From Pseudomonas viridiflava (GTDB lineage: Bacteria > Pseudomonadota > Gammaproteobacteria > Pseudomonadales > Pseudomonadaceae): 64,000 nucleotides of DNA. The position numbers and the translations under genes were made by a program. Each line of letters opens with the position of its first letter. The first letter of the stretch is position 1. The notes beneath the pieces are model-generated. The model had not been told where the DNA came from. It searched no databases and was given only the letters and a program-made list of their open reading frames with translations. The stretch covers positions 434,001 to 498,000 of the forward strand of contig NZ_UUON01000001.1 of NCBI RefSeq assembly GCF_900590885.1, given 5' to 3'. Positions 36,134-44,777 of the stretch are shown piece after piece.

Positions 36134-36525
36134 TTGTGTGCATATCCGTTATTTGGGTAACGGCCGCGTATGGTTCCGCTCTTACAGCGGGCACAGAAGG
36201 CCCCAAAAGTAACCAAAAGGTCCACGCCCCACCACTCGGTGCCTCGCTTAGGCTCGGCATGCCCAAATCACTGTCGGATTGCGGGCATCGTGGTTGACGG
36301 GGCGATCGCAGATCAAAATCAAAAGCGCGGCGGCCTTAGAGCCGACTGGTATTTCAGGTTTGAAATCGGTCAAAAATGTGGGAGGGGGCTTGCCCCCGAT
36401 GAGGGTGTGTCAGCTGATAAATCTGTAGCTGACCCACTGCCATCGGGGGCAAGCCGAATCTTCGCACCGCCCCTTCCACATTTGGATCTGAGGTCACCCT
36501 CAAAGACAGAGCAACAGCAAAACAC
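36134..36525. repeat. 392-bp gene-free region with a dispersed Pseudomonas-type repeat
   Basis: Between the LysR-type gene and the DUF1543 gene lie a small hairpin (36146-36163), a stretch at about 36165-36350 and a REP pair. The stretch contains CCCCAAAAGTAACCAAAAGG and CACCACTCGGTGCCTCGC, and resembles a sequence I recall as repeated between genes in many Pseudomonas genomes. Small open frames cross it on both strands but none has a usable ribosome-binding site or protein-like composition. No gene is called. Confidence 0.5.
36375..36483. repeat. Inverted REP pair (REPIN-like), second type
   Basis: AATGTGGGAGGGGGCTTGCC (from 36375), continuing CCCGAT, faces ATCGGGGGCAAGCC (36442-36455) and TTCCACATTT (36475-36484). 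The REP sequence differs from that of the pair at 23615 (GTGGGAGGGGGCTTGCCCCC versus GTGGCGAGGCAGCTTGCTCC), so two REP classes are present in this window. Confidence 0.8.
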
Positions 36526-37020
36526 TCAAGGCAGCACGATATAGTCGTTCTGCTGAATGATCGGCCGATGCACGCCTTGCACCAGGTGCAGGTAGCGACC
36601 CTCCACCAGGTCGATAGGCAGGCAATCGTCGATATCCAATACCCCGTCGGTGTGGGCCTGGGCCCAATGCCGCAGCATCTGTTGCTTGCCCTTGCTGGTT
36701 GCTTCCTGTTTATTGCGGGCGACCACCAATAAGTAATGGTGCGCTTCACCAAAGCTGCTGGCTTCATAACCACCCAGGTTGATGAAGTACAGGTGCTGCG
36801 CCCCCGCCTGCGGCGCCAAATGGCTGAGTTCGACTTTCCAGCCGTCGACTCCGTCCACCGCCATCCACGCATCGATATGCACGCCCTTGGGGCTGCCGAA
36901 CCATCCTTCGCGCAATTGCGGGTAAGTGTCTTGCAATGTATCCGCCGCAGCGAACACCACATCGTGAACTTCAATTTTGGCCCTGGGGTGCTTGCCCCCG
37001 AGCATCACCACAAACAGCAT
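36526..37020 (-). CDS. DUF1543-family protein
   Basis: A 164-residue cytoplasmic protein starting MLFVVMLGGKHPRAKIEVHD. The pattern of HDVVFAAADTL, followed by a central GWFGSPKGVHIDAWMAVD and LYFINLGGYEASSFGEAHHYLLVVA, matches the DUF1543 family as I recall it. The function is unknown. It is divergent from the aldo/keto reductase gene over a 106-bp gap. Confidence 0.75.
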   Translation of the reverse strand: MLFVVMLGGKHPRAKIEVHDVVFAAADTLQDTYPQLREGWFGSPKGVHIDAWMAVDGVDGWKVELSHLAPQAGAQHLYFINLGGYEASSFGEAHHYLLVVARNKQEATSKGKQQMLRHWAQAHTDGVLDIDDCLPIDLVEGRYLHLVQGVHRPIIQQNDYIVLP

Positions 37021-37126
37021 GGCAGGTCCTTCCTGGCGACTTGGCAGAGGGCAACCATACTTCGATTGAACCCTTTTGTCCGGTCAATGCCACACTGTTA
37101 ATCCGCGAATTCACCAGGAGGTTGTC

Positions 37127-37948
37127 ATGCGAACTATCGATCTGGCCGGCGTGCCCGTCCCTGTCATCGGCCAGGGCACCTGGCGCATGGGCGAAAACCC
37201 GGACCGCCATCGCGCCGAAGTCGCGGCCTTGCAACTGGGTATCGACGAGGGCATGACCCTTATCGATACCGCTGAAATGTACGGCGAGGGCGGCGCCGAA
37301 AGTGTGGTCGGCGAAGCCATTCGCGGCAGGCGTGACCAGGTCTTCCTGGTGAGCAAGGTCTACCCGCACAACGCCAGCCAAAAAGGCGTACCGCGTGCGT
37401 GTGAGGCCAGCCTGCAACGCCTGGGCACGGATTATATCGATCTGTATCTGTTGCACTGGCGCGGCCAGTATCCCCTCGAAGAAACCGTCGAAGCCTTTGA
37501 ACGCCTGCGCGAGGCCGGCAAGATCGGCCGCTGGGGTGTTTCCAACTTTGACGTGGCCGACCTGCAGGAACTCGCATCCCCCGCCTGTGCGACCAACCAG
37601 GTGCTCTACAACATCGAAGAGCGCGGTATCGAATTCGACCTGCTGCCCTGGTGGCAACAGCACCATTTACCGTTGATGGCTTACTGCCCGATTGCCCAAG
37701 GTGGCGAGTTACTGTCCAGCACCACCCTCAAGCAGATCGCCCGCCACCACGACGTTACGCCCGCTCAGGTTGCCCTGGCCTGGGTATTGCGCCAAGACGG
37801 AGTGATCGCCATCCCCAAGGCGGTCAACCCGGAGCACGTGCGCCTCAACGCCGCCGCTGCCAAGCTGGTGCTGGATGAGCACGACCTGGACGCCATCGAC
37901 CGTGTGTTCGGTGCGCCCAAGCGCAAGCATCCACTGGCGATGGTGTAG
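37127..37948 (+). CDS. Aldo/keto reductase
   Basis: A 273-residue NADP-dependent oxidoreductase. AGGAGG lies six bases before ATG 37127. The catalytic tetrad is readable: Asp and Tyr in TLIDTAEMYGEGGAES, Lys in FLVSKVYPHN and His in YLLHWRG. The cofactor-binding end reads GVIAIPKAVNPEHVRLNAAA. It resembles YeaE-type reductases of small aldehydes such as methylglyoxal; the physiological substrate is not visible. It converges on hcp. Confidence 0.9.
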   Translation: MRTIDLAGVPVPVIGQGTWRMGENPDRHRAEVAALQLGIDEGMTLIDTAEMYGEGGAESVVGEAIRGRRDQVFLVSKVYPHNASQKGVPRACEASLQRLGTDYIDLYLLHWRGQYPLEETVEAFERLREAGKIGRWGVSNFDVADLQELASPACATNQVLYNIEERGIEFDLLPWWQQHHLPLMAYCPIAQGGELLSSTTLKQIARHHDVTPAQVALAWVLRQDGVIAIPKAVNPEHVRLNAAAAKLVLDEHDLDAIDRVFGAPKRKHPLAMV

Positions 37949-37960
37949 CCAGCAGGCAGG

Positions 37961-37986
37961 AATGGCGGCCATCCATGGCCGCCGTT
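37961..37986. terminator. Hairpin between convergent aldo/keto reductase and hcp genes
   Basis: GGCGGCCAT and ATGGCCGCC form a perfect nine-base stem with a two-base loop in the 55-bp gap between the two convergent stop codons. No T-run follows on either strand, but the position suits a bidirectional transcript end. Confidence 0.45.
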
Positions 37987-38003
37987 CCCGCCAGCGCTCC
38001 GGT

Positions 38004-38519
38004 TTAGCCTGCTACCGGGCTGCGCCAGTCATCCGACCCGGAAGTGCCGGACACTTCGTGGGTCCATACGATCTTGCGATAGGTGAAGTGCACGTCCTCC
38101 AAGTGCGTGAAGTGGGCATTGTCCGGGTCCTGGCAATTGGGCATGCGTGATTGGATATCCACGATGGTTGCGCCTTCCAGCTCGATAGTGAAGTAGTGCT
38201 CCTGGGTCCCGGCCGAGGAGGTTCGCAGCCATTCAAGGCGGCACTTGACCTCCTCGCCGCTGGTCAGTGCGCTGAACAGCAAGGGCGATGACTTATCGAA
38301 GACCTTGGTGATCATTAAGGGTTTGTGGACCCTTTGCCCGGTTGGCTGGCCGGACTGCGGGTCGCGGGGGATGATCACCTGGTGCGCGAAGGCCTGCACC
38401 AGAATCTGGTCCTCGTGCCCTTCCTGGTAAATATTACCTACCGAGTCCTGGGTAAAAGTGCCTGCCGTAATCAAACCTTGTTTGACACCGGTGATGGAAA
38501 GATAGGCGGGTGTTGGCAT
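38004..38519 (-). CDS. hcp: Hcp-family T6SS tube protein
   Basis: A 171-residue protein starting MPTPAYLSITGVKQGLITAG, with the Hcp signature GHEDQILVQAFAHQVIIP and the C-terminal THLEDVHFTYRKIVWTHEVSGTSGSDDW. Hcp hexamers stack into the secreted inner tube inside the TssBC sheath. Length is standard, with no extra effector domain. It is transcribed divergently from tssA across 479 bp. P. aeruginosa HSI-II keeps its hcp elsewhere, so linkage differs here. A sigma-54-like promoter lies 70-85 bp upstream. Confidence 0.93.
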   Translation of the reverse strand: MPTPAYLSITGVKQGLITAGTFTQDSVGNIYQEGHEDQILVQAFAHQVIIPRDPQSGQPTGQRVHKPLMITKVFDKSSPLLFSALTSGEEVKCRLEWLRTSSAGTQEHYFTIELEGATIVDIQSRMPNCQDPDNAHFTHLEDVHFTYRKIVWTHEVSGTSGSDDWRSPVAG

Positions 38520-38588
38520 GACGGGTTTCCTTGCCTGAATGATGAGGTAGTTCCAACCGATAAATGTGCCGGCTGGGCAAATGCCTAT

Positions 38589-38604
38589 AACAAGAAGTGT
38601 GCCT
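38589..38604 (-). promoter_or_regulatory. Candidate sigma-54 promoter for hcp
   Basis: Read on the reverse strand, AGGCACACTTCTTGTT matches the consensus TGGCACGNNNNTTGCW at nine of twelve informative positions. The -24 GG is intact and the spacing exact, but the -12 GC is GT. It lies 70-85 bp before the hcp start. The sigma-54 activator at 48190 belongs to this cluster, and sigma-54 control of hcp by such activators is known in other T6SS. Confidence 0.5.
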
Positions 38605-38857
38605 GAATCTATGAAAGTCAATAAAAACAAGAGTCGGAGTGCGCGCGGGGAAACATTTTAAACTCAGAGAGCAGGATTTAATTGAATAAAAGGGGAACTG
38701 GTTGCGCATCTGTGCGCACTTAGTTGCTCATAGGGCGCACCCTGATGGCATAGGGGTTTGCCAGCTAATTCAGTTCGTTTTTGGCGTTTGGCTGCGCAAA
38801 ATACTGCGCAGCGCGCATTTTTTGGAGGTTGTAGGATATTTCTTAAGTATTGGTTTG

Positions 38858-38873
38858 TGGCTTGCTGAATGTT
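38858..38873 (+). promoter_or_regulatory. Weak candidate sigma-54 promoter for tssA
   Basis: TGGCTTGCTGAATGTT matches the -24/-12 consensus at eight of twelve positions, with correct spacing and an intact GG but GT at -12. It lies about 125 bp before the tssA start. It shares the GT variant with the hcp candidate, but the match could be chance. Confidence 0.25.
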
Positions 38874-38998
38874 TTAGACGTGGCTAATGTTTGCGAACTT
38901 CGTGGGAGGTCGAACGAAGTTTAGATGGCAATCTGATGCGCAATTTAAATGTGCTTAGTTGGCCATTATTTGATTTTGGTAGTTGCCCGCGGTGCCGA

Positions 38999-40552
38999 AT
39001 GGCTTATTCAGACAAGCTCTATGATTACTATCTTGAACTTGCACAGTTACCGTGCTCGCAGACCCGTTTTGCCGGCAGCGATATGCGCTTTTCGAGCGAG
39101 TATGAATTTCTTGAAAGCGAGTTGGGCAAGGCGCAATCGATGCACGGCTCCAGCCAGCCCGACTGGCATAAGGTTCTGGAAACCAGTGAGCAGGTGTTGC
39201 GTCAGCAATCCAAGGATCTGCGGGTGGCTGTCTGGTTGACCTGGGCTCTGCACCAGCGCGAGTCTTTCGCTGGGCTGCTGGCCGGCCTCGGTTTGCTGCG
39301 CTATCTCTGCGAGCAGCATTGGCCTGCGCTCTATCCCGAAAAAACGCGCACCCGTGGCGCGGCATTCAGTTGGCTGGTATTGCGCCTGGAGCCGTTGTTT
39401 ACAGAGAGCCTCTCGCTGCAGAGTCAGCAGCCTTTGTTCCAGTCCGTACTTGAACACCTGGCACGCCTCGATGAGCTGTGGGCGGAACACTTGCTGGACG
39501 ACGCTCCGCTGTTATTGCCGATTCGCAGGCAACTGGCTCAACGCCTGGAGCGGGCTGCGCAAGGTGATCTTCCCGCCTCGGGCATGAGCGGCGTGATTGC
39601 GCAGGTCAAGCAGGTCACCACTCAGTTGCTCAAGCCCGAGGCGGTGGTGGCTAACGAAAAAGACGCCCACAAAGTGTTGCGCACTTTGCAGGATCAGGCC
39701 CGTCCGTTATGCGCCTGGTGGCTGCGCCAGAACGCTGCCGACCTGCGCGCATTGCGCTTGAACCGAACGCTGGCATGGCTGGCGCTGGTCAGCTATCCGG
39801 ATGCCGACAACGAGCGTGTCACCACCTTGCGCGGGCCCGCAGCCGACAAACTCAAGCGCTACCAGGAGCGTTTTGCCCAAGGCCATTACGCCGACTTGTT
39901 GTTGGAGCTGGAGGCCAGCCTTGCCGGAGCGTTGTTCTGGTTCGACGGGCTGTACAGGGTCTGGCAATGCCTTGAGGCCCTGCAGGCCGACCTGGCAATG
40001 ACTGAGCTGGAAGTGAGCTTTGCCCTGTTGCTGCAACGCTTGCCAAACCTGCCGGAGTTTCGCTTTCACGACGGCACGCCGTTCGCCGACGCCGATACCC
40101 GTAATTGGATCGCGCTGCAGGTTACCCGTCACCTGCAGCGGCCCGAGTCACCGGCAATGGTGGCCGACGCCGACCCCGAACCTTGGGAGATGGCCTTGCA
40201 GAATGCCGCTGCCCGGTTACGAAAGGACGGACTCAAGTCGGTTATGCATGCACTCACGCAGGGTATGCACGCCGCGCGCGGCGACCGTGTGCGTTTTCAT
40301 TGGCGCCTCGCACAGGCGCGTCTGTGTGTACAGGCCGGCAAGCATGAGGTGGCGAAGATCCAGCTCGAGCACTTGGACCATGAGCTGCAACGCCTGGGGT
40401 TGGAGCGCTGGGAGCCGGAGCTGGCCCTTCAAGTGACCCAGCTTCTGCACCGCTGCTGCGACTTGTTGCCACAAAACCATGCCGTGCGCGAGCGCAAGGA
40501 AGAAACCCATCGCAGGCTGTGCCTCTTCGATCTTGAAGCGGTACTTGAATAG
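38999..40552 (+). CDS. tssA: T6SS protein TssA (ImpA family)
   Basis: A 517-residue cytoplasmic protein starting MAYSDKLYDYYLELAQ. The ImpA N-terminal domain (SDMRFSSEYEFLESELGKAQ, VWLTWALHQRESFAGLLAGL) is followed by a long helical C-terminal region. TssA coordinates baseplate docking and sheath polymerisation. I chose ATG 38999 because the family homology begins there; an open extension to 38891 is not family-like. It is first in the cluster, as hsiA2 is in P. aeruginosa HSI-II. Confidence 0.9.
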   Translation: MAYSDKLYDYYLELAQLPCSQTRFAGSDMRFSSEYEFLESELGKAQSMHGSSQPDWHKVLETSEQVLRQQSKDLRVAVWLTWALHQRESFAGLLAGLGLLRYLCEQHWPALYPEKTRTRGAAFSWLVLRLEPLFTESLSLQSQQPLFQSVLEHLARLDELWAEHLLDDAPLLLPIRRQLAQRLERAAQGDLPASGMSGVIAQVKQVTTQLLKPEAVVANEKDAHKVLRTLQDQARPLCAWWLRQNAADLRALRLNRTLAWLALVSYPDADNERVTTLRGPAADKLKRYQERFAQGHYADLLLELEASLAGALFWFDGLYRVWQCLEALQADLAMTELEVSFALLLQRLPNLPEFRFHDGTPFADADTRNWIALQVTRHLQRPESPAMVADADPEPWEMALQNAAARLRKDGLKSVMHALTQGMHAARGDRVRFHWRLAQARLCVQAGKHEVAKIQLEHLDHELQRLGLERWEPELALQVTQLLHRCCDLLPQNHAVRERKEETHRRLCLFDLEAVLE

Positions 40553-40583
40553 GCTTTTGAGCCACTTTGAAAAGGAAAAAACC

Positions 40584-41081
40584 ATGGCCAAAGATGGCTC
40601 GGTAGCACCCAAGGAACGCATCAATATCACCTTCAAGCCCGCTATCGGCGGGGTGCAGGAAGAAGTCGAACTGCCGTTGAAGCTATTGGTGTTGGGCGAC
40701 TTCACCCAGCGCGAGGATGTGCGCAAGCTAGAGGATCGCAAGCCGATCGCGATCGACAAGAACACCCTTGATGATGTTTTGGCCAAGCAGGCACTGAGCC
40801 TGACGCTAAGCGTACCCAACCGCCTGCAGGAGGATGCTGACGTTGAGGAATTGGCCATTCAGGTGCGCATCAATTCCATGAAGGATTTCAACCCAGCGAA
40901 CCTCGTGGAGCAGATCCCCGAACTGCACAAGCTGATGGCGTTGCGCGAGGCGCTCATGGCGCTCAAGGGCCCGCTGGGCAATACGCCAAGCTTTCGCAAA
41001 GCCATCGAACAGGCCCTGGCCGATGACGAATCCCGCGCCCGGGTATTGGCCGAGCTGGGGCTGAACAGCCCCACCGCCTGA
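40584..41081 (+). CDS. tssB: T6SS contractile sheath small subunit TssB
   Basis: A 165-residue protein with the VipA/TssB signature ERINITFKPA, ELPLKLLVLGDFT and FNPANLVEQIPEL. It pairs with TssC to build the sheath that fires the Hcp tube and that ClpV then disassembles. AAAAGGAAAA precedes ATG 40584. It lies 31 bases after tssA and 27 before tssC. Size is standard. Confidence 0.95.
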   Translation: MAKDGSVAPKERINITFKPAIGGVQEEVELPLKLLVLGDFTQREDVRKLEDRKPIAIDKNTLDDVLAKQALSLTLSVPNRLQEDADVEELAIQVRINSMKDFNPANLVEQIPELHKLMALREALMALKGPLGNTPSFRKAIEQALADDESRARVLAELGLNSPTA

Positions 41082-41108
41082 CATTTTCAGTAGAAGGACA
41101 CTGACACC

Positions 41109-42584
41109 ATGAGCACCCAACAGAAGCCGATACCGGCTCACGCGGCTGACGAATCCAGCATTCTCGACACTATCATTGCCCAAACGTTACTGAGTACGGA
41201 TGACGAGGCTTACGGCATTGCCAAGCGTGGCGTCTCGGCGTTTATCGAAGAACTGATCAAGCCACACAACAGCGGGGAGCCGGTCAAGAAGCGCCTGGTC
41301 GACCGGATGATCGCCGAGATCGACACCAAGCTCAGCCGGCAAATGGATGAGATTCTGCACCACCCGGAGTTTCAGGCGCTGGAAGCGTCCTGGAAGGGCT
41401 TGCAACTGCTGGTCGATCGCACCAATTTTCGCGAAAACATCAAGATCGAGCTGCTGAATGTCTCGCGGCAAGACCTGTTGGATGATTTCGAGGACTCACC
41501 GGAAGTGACCCAGTCCGGGTTGTACAAACATATCTACAGCGCTGAATACGGCCAGTTTGGTGGCCAGCCTGTGGGTGCGATCATCGCGAACTATTTTCTT
41601 TCCCCGAGCGCGCCCGATGTGAAGCTGATGCAATATGCTTCCAGCGTGGCCTGCATGGCCCATGCGCCTTTTATTGCGGCAGCCGGGCCGGGCTTCTTCG
41701 GGTTGGAGAGTTTCACCGGCTTGCCGGACCTCAAGGATCTCAAAGACCATTTCGAAGGCCCGCAATTTGCCAAATGGCAGAGCTTTCGCCAGAGCGAGGA
41801 CGCACGTTATATCGCCTTGACCGTACCTCGTTTTCTGTTGCGCACGCCCTACGATCCTCTTGAATGCCCGGTCAAGACCTTTGCCTACCAGGAAACCGTG
41901 GTCAACAGCCACGAACACTACCTGTGGGGGAACACGGCCTACGCCTTTGCCACCCGCCTGACCGACAGCTTCGCGAAGTTCCGCTGGTGCCCTAACATCA
42001 TCGGCCCTCAAAGCGGTGGGGCAGTGGAAGATCTGCCGCTGCACCACTTCCACAGCATGGGCGAAATCGAAACCAAGATTCCAACCGAAGTACTGGTTTC
42101 CGACCGCCGTGAATATGAGCTGGCACAAGAGGGTTTCATTGCCTTGACGATGCGCAAGGGCAGTGACAATGCCGCGTTCTTTTCCGCCAGTTCGGTGCAA
42201 AAGCCCAAACAGTTCGGTATCAGCGCCGAGGGCAAGGAAGCCGAACTGAATTACCGCCTGGGTACCCAGTTGCCCTACATGATGGTGGTTAACCGGTTGG
42301 CCCATTACCTTAAGGTCCTGCAGCGCGAGCAATTGGGGTCGTGGAAGGAGCGTACCGACCTGGAACTGGAACTCAATAAATGGATTCGCCAGTACGTCGC
42401 TGATCAGGAAAACCCCAGCGCCGAAGTACGTGGGCGGCGCCCGTTGCGGGCGGCACGCATTGTCGTCAGTGATGTCGAGGGCGAGCCAGGCTGGTACCGC
42501 GTCAACCTTAGTGTGCGTCCGCACTTCAAGTACATGGGTGCCGATTTCACTCTGTCCCTTGTTGGCAAGCTCGATAAAGAATGA
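41109..42584 (+). CDS. tssC: T6SS contractile sheath large subunit TssC
   Basis: A 491-residue VipB/TssC homologue. Family features are EILHHPEFQALEASWKGL, the SVACMAHAPFIAAAGPGFFGL segment, NTAYAFATRLTDSFAKFRWCP and a C-terminal RPHFKYMGADFTLSLVGKL. It forms the bulk of the sheath with TssB. AGAAGGA precedes the start, and the stop overlaps the tssE start as ATGA. Length is standard. Confidence 0.96.
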   Translation: MSTQQKPIPAHAADESSILDTIIAQTLLSTDDEAYGIAKRGVSAFIEELIKPHNSGEPVKKRLVDRMIAEIDTKLSRQMDEILHHPEFQALEASWKGLQLLVDRTNFRENIKIELLNVSRQDLLDDFEDSPEVTQSGLYKHIYSAEYGQFGGQPVGAIIANYFLSPSAPDVKLMQYASSVACMAHAPFIAAAGPGFFGLESFTGLPDLKDLKDHFEGPQFAKWQSFRQSEDARYIALTVPRFLLRTPYDPLECPVKTFAYQETVVNSHEHYLWGNTAYAFATRLTDSFAKFRWCPNIIGPQSGGAVEDLPLHHFHSMGEIETKIPTEVLVSDRREYELAQEGFIALTMRKGSDNAAFFSASSVQKPKQFGISAEGKEAELNYRLGTQLPYMMVVNRLAHYLKVLQREQLGSWKERTDLELELNKWIRQYVADQENPSAEVRGRRPLRAARIVVSDVEGEPGWYRVNLSVRPHFKYMGADFTLSLVGKLDKE

Positions 42585-43000
42585 GCAGAGGCCAGGGGAT
42601 GCCCCACAAACAAAGCCTTTTCGAGCGCCTCGAACGCCCGGCAACGCCTGCTGCGTGTGGTGTGACATCGGTCGCCACGCACCTGGGCAAGATGCTGAGC
42701 ATTCGTGCGGGCAGCGTTCAGACGTTGCCTGATTATGGCTTGCCCGACCTCAATGACATGAGCCTGAGCCTGCATGAATCACTGAGCCAGTCGAGGTTGC
42801 TGATCGAGCGATTTATCCGCGCCTATGAGCCTCGCTTGAAGGGTGTGCGGGTTACGGCTCTGCCCAGGGATCACGACCCATTGGCCCAGGCGTTCGTTAT
42901 CGAGGCCACGCTGATGGTCGTGGGTGTCAGGCAGTCGGTGGTTTTCACCGCGCGTTTGTGCGGCGCTGGGCAGGTAGAGGTTTTGCCGGATGTCCTTTAA
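42581..43000 (+). CDS. tssE: T6SS baseplate protein TssE (gp25-like)
   Basis: A 139-residue protein with the gp25/TssE domain from about residue 45. It includes MSLSLHESLSQSRLLIERFI, followed by the conserved YEPRLKGVRV, which holds the EPR motif of gp25 lysozyme-like baseplate proteins. ATGA overlaps tssC, and its end overlaps the start of tssF by 11 bp. In HSI-II nomenclature this is hsiF2. Confidence 0.92.
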   Translation: MSRGQGMPHKQSLFERLERPATPAACGVTSVATHLGKMLSIRAGSVQTLPDYGLPDLNDMSLSLHESLSQSRLLIERFIRAYEPRLKGVRVTALPRDHDPLAQAFVIEATLMVVGVRQSVVFTARLCGAGQVEVLPDVL

Positions 43001-44777
43001 CCGTTATTACCAGAGCGAGTTGGGTGCGTTGCGCCAGCTTGGGCGTCGGTTTTCCGAGCGCAATCCGGCACTCGCCCCCTTTCTTGCCGAGCCCGGCCAG
43101 GACCCGGACGTGGAACGGTTGCTGGAGGGCTTTGCGTTTCTTACCGGCCGCTTGCGCCAGAAACTGGATGACGAACTGCCGGAACTGACCCACTCGTTGA
43201 TGCATTTGCTATGGCCCCACTACATGCGGCCGGTGCCCGCGTTCAGCATCCTGCAGTTTGATCCGTTGAAGCATGCCGGCCCTGGTGTGCAGGTCGCGCG
43301 GGATACGCAGGTCGAAAGTGCTGCGGTTAATAGTGAACGCTGCCGCTTTCGCACCTGCTACGCCACACAGGTCCTTCCACTGCAACTGAGTGCCGTGGAA
43401 TACAGCGTGCATGGCGAGCGGGGCATATTGAACCTGCGCCTGGAAATGAGTGCAGAAGGTGACTTCAGCCAGTGCGTTTTCGATCAGTTACGCCTGCATC
43501 TGACAGGCGATCAGCCTGTCGGCGAAGGTTTGTACCTGAGCCTGTTGCGTCATCTTGAAGGGATCGAGTTGCTGCCGTTCGGCCACGATGGCCTGCCGAT
43601 CGACGGCGCAGATGGGCAGCCCCTCTCGCTGCGGCTTGGCGCTGAACAGGTGCGGCCGGTGGGGTTTGGCGAGGAACATGCGTTGATTCCTTATCCGGCC
43701 AATGCTTTCGACGGCTATCGCCATCTGCAGGAGTACTTTGCCTTTCCGGAGAAGTACCTGTTTGTCGATGTCGGGGGGCTGGATGTGCTGCACAGCCTGC
43801 GCCCTGAACAGCTCAAGCAGGTATGCGGGACCGTAATGCGGTTCGAACTGCGCAACCCATGGCGTGAAGCTCAACTTCCGACCCTGGACAACGTGAAACT
43901 CTACTGCACGCCGATCGTCAACCTGTTCACGCACGACGCGGTGCCGATTCGCCTGGATGGCAAGCAGGATGAATACCTGCTGATACCCGGCGAGTACTCG
44001 CGGGAAAACGCCTGTGTGTTTTCCGTGGATAGCGTCACCGGCTGGCACCCTGGCGGGTTGGGTTACCAGGCGTACGTAGCGTTCGAGTCGTTCGAACATG
44101 ACGGCGATACCGACGTAGCGGCAGGCCCGCCCAGCTACAGCATTCGCCAACGGTCGTCGGCGCAGCACGCCGGGCTCGATACCTGGCTTGGGTTCAACAA
44201 CGGTCTGGAGGCAGGCCAGCAAACAGTCTCGGTCGAGCTGACCTGCACCAACCACAACCTGCCACGGCAGCTTGCGATAGGCGCGATAAACCAGCCTTGC
44301 GAGCAGACACCGGAAGGTTTGTCGTTTCGCAATATCTGCGCGCCGACCGCGAGTTATTCACCGCCGCTGGATCACGACTTTCTCTGGCGGCTGATCAGCA
44401 ACATGTCGCTCAACTACCTGTCACTGAGCGATATCAAAGCGTTGAAGTTGATCATGGAAACCTACGACCTGCCGCGTTACCACGACCGCCAGGCGCAAAA
44501 AGTCAGCGAGCGGCGGCTGGGTGCGTTGCGGTCCGTCAAGCATACGGCCGTCGACCGATTGCAGCGTGGCCTGCCGATTCGGGGACTACGGATAGACCTC
44601 ACGATTGATCCCCAGGGGTTCCTGGGCCAGGGCGAAGTGTTCGTGTTCGCGTCGGTGCTCAACGAGTTTTTTGCGCTCTACGCCAGCCTCAATGCCTATC
44701 ACGAATTACGTGTCACCAGCACACAAGGAGATGTGTACCTATGGCCACCTCGGATAGGCCAGCAGCCCCTGCTCTGA
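42990..44777 (+). CDS. tssF: T6SS baseplate protein TssF
   Basis: A 595-residue VasA/ImpG homologue starting MSFNRYYQSELGALRQLGRR. Conserved blocks are LEGFAFLTGRLRQKLDDELPEL, HLLWPHYMRPVPAFSILQF and the C-terminal FLGQGEVFVFASVLNEFFALYASLN. TssF forms the baseplate wedge with TssG and TssE. It overlaps tssE by 11 bp and tssG by 37 bp, showing strong translational coupling. Size is typical. Confidence 0.95.
   Translation: MSFNRYYQSELGALRQLGRRFSERNPALAPFLAEPGQDPDVERLLEGFAFLTGRLRQKLDDELPELTHSLMHLLWPHYMRPVPAFSILQFDPLKHAGPGVQVARDTQVESAAVNSERCRFRTCYATQVLPLQLSAVEYSVHGERGILNLRLEMSAEGDFSQCVFDQLRLHLTGDQPVGEGLYLSLLRHLEGIELLPFGHDGLPIDGADGQPLSLRLGAEQVRPVGFGEEHALIPYPANAFDGYRHLQEYFAFPEKYLFVDVGGLDVLHSLRPEQLKQVCGTVMRFELRNPWREAQLPTLDNVKLYCTPIVNLFTHDAVPIRLDGKQDEYLLIPGEYSRENACVFSVDSVTGWHPGGLGYQAYVAFESFEHDGDTDVAAGPPSYSIRQRSSAQHAGLDTWLGFNNGLEAGQQTVSVELTCTNHNLPRQLAIGAINQPCEQTPEGLSFRNICAPTASYSPPLDHDFLWRLISNMSLNYLSLSDIKALKLIMETYDLPRYHDRQAQKVSERRLGALRSVKHTAVDRLQRGLPIRGLRIDLTIDPQGFLGQGEVFVFASVLNEFFALYASLNAYHELRVTSTQGDVYLWPPRIGQQPLL

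Larger units (their letters stand above)
38520..38998. promoter_or_regulatory. 479-bp divergent regulatory region between hcp and tssA
   Basis: This AT-rich region separates divergent hcp and tssA and should hold both promoters. Two sigma-54-like elements are listed separately (38589-38604 and 38858-38873). The middle contains a repeated TGCGCA motif near 38704 and 38794. An in-frame GTG at 38891 extends tssA upstream, but the extension does not resemble TssA. No separate gene is seen. Confidence 0.6.

Noticed and set aside
35968..36225. Small - strand open frame starting MDLLVTFGAFCARCKSGTIR
   Set aside because: It overlaps the LysR-type gene and the dispersed repeat, and has no convincing ribosome-binding site. 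Such frames arise wherever this repeat occurs.
38747..38763. TGGCATAGGGGTTTGCC as a sigma-54 promoter for tssA
   Set aside because: The GG to GC spacing is one base too long for the -24/-12 element.
38891..38998. Upstream extension of tssA from GTG 38891
   Set aside because: The added residues do not resemble TssA, while family similarity begins right after ATG 38999.
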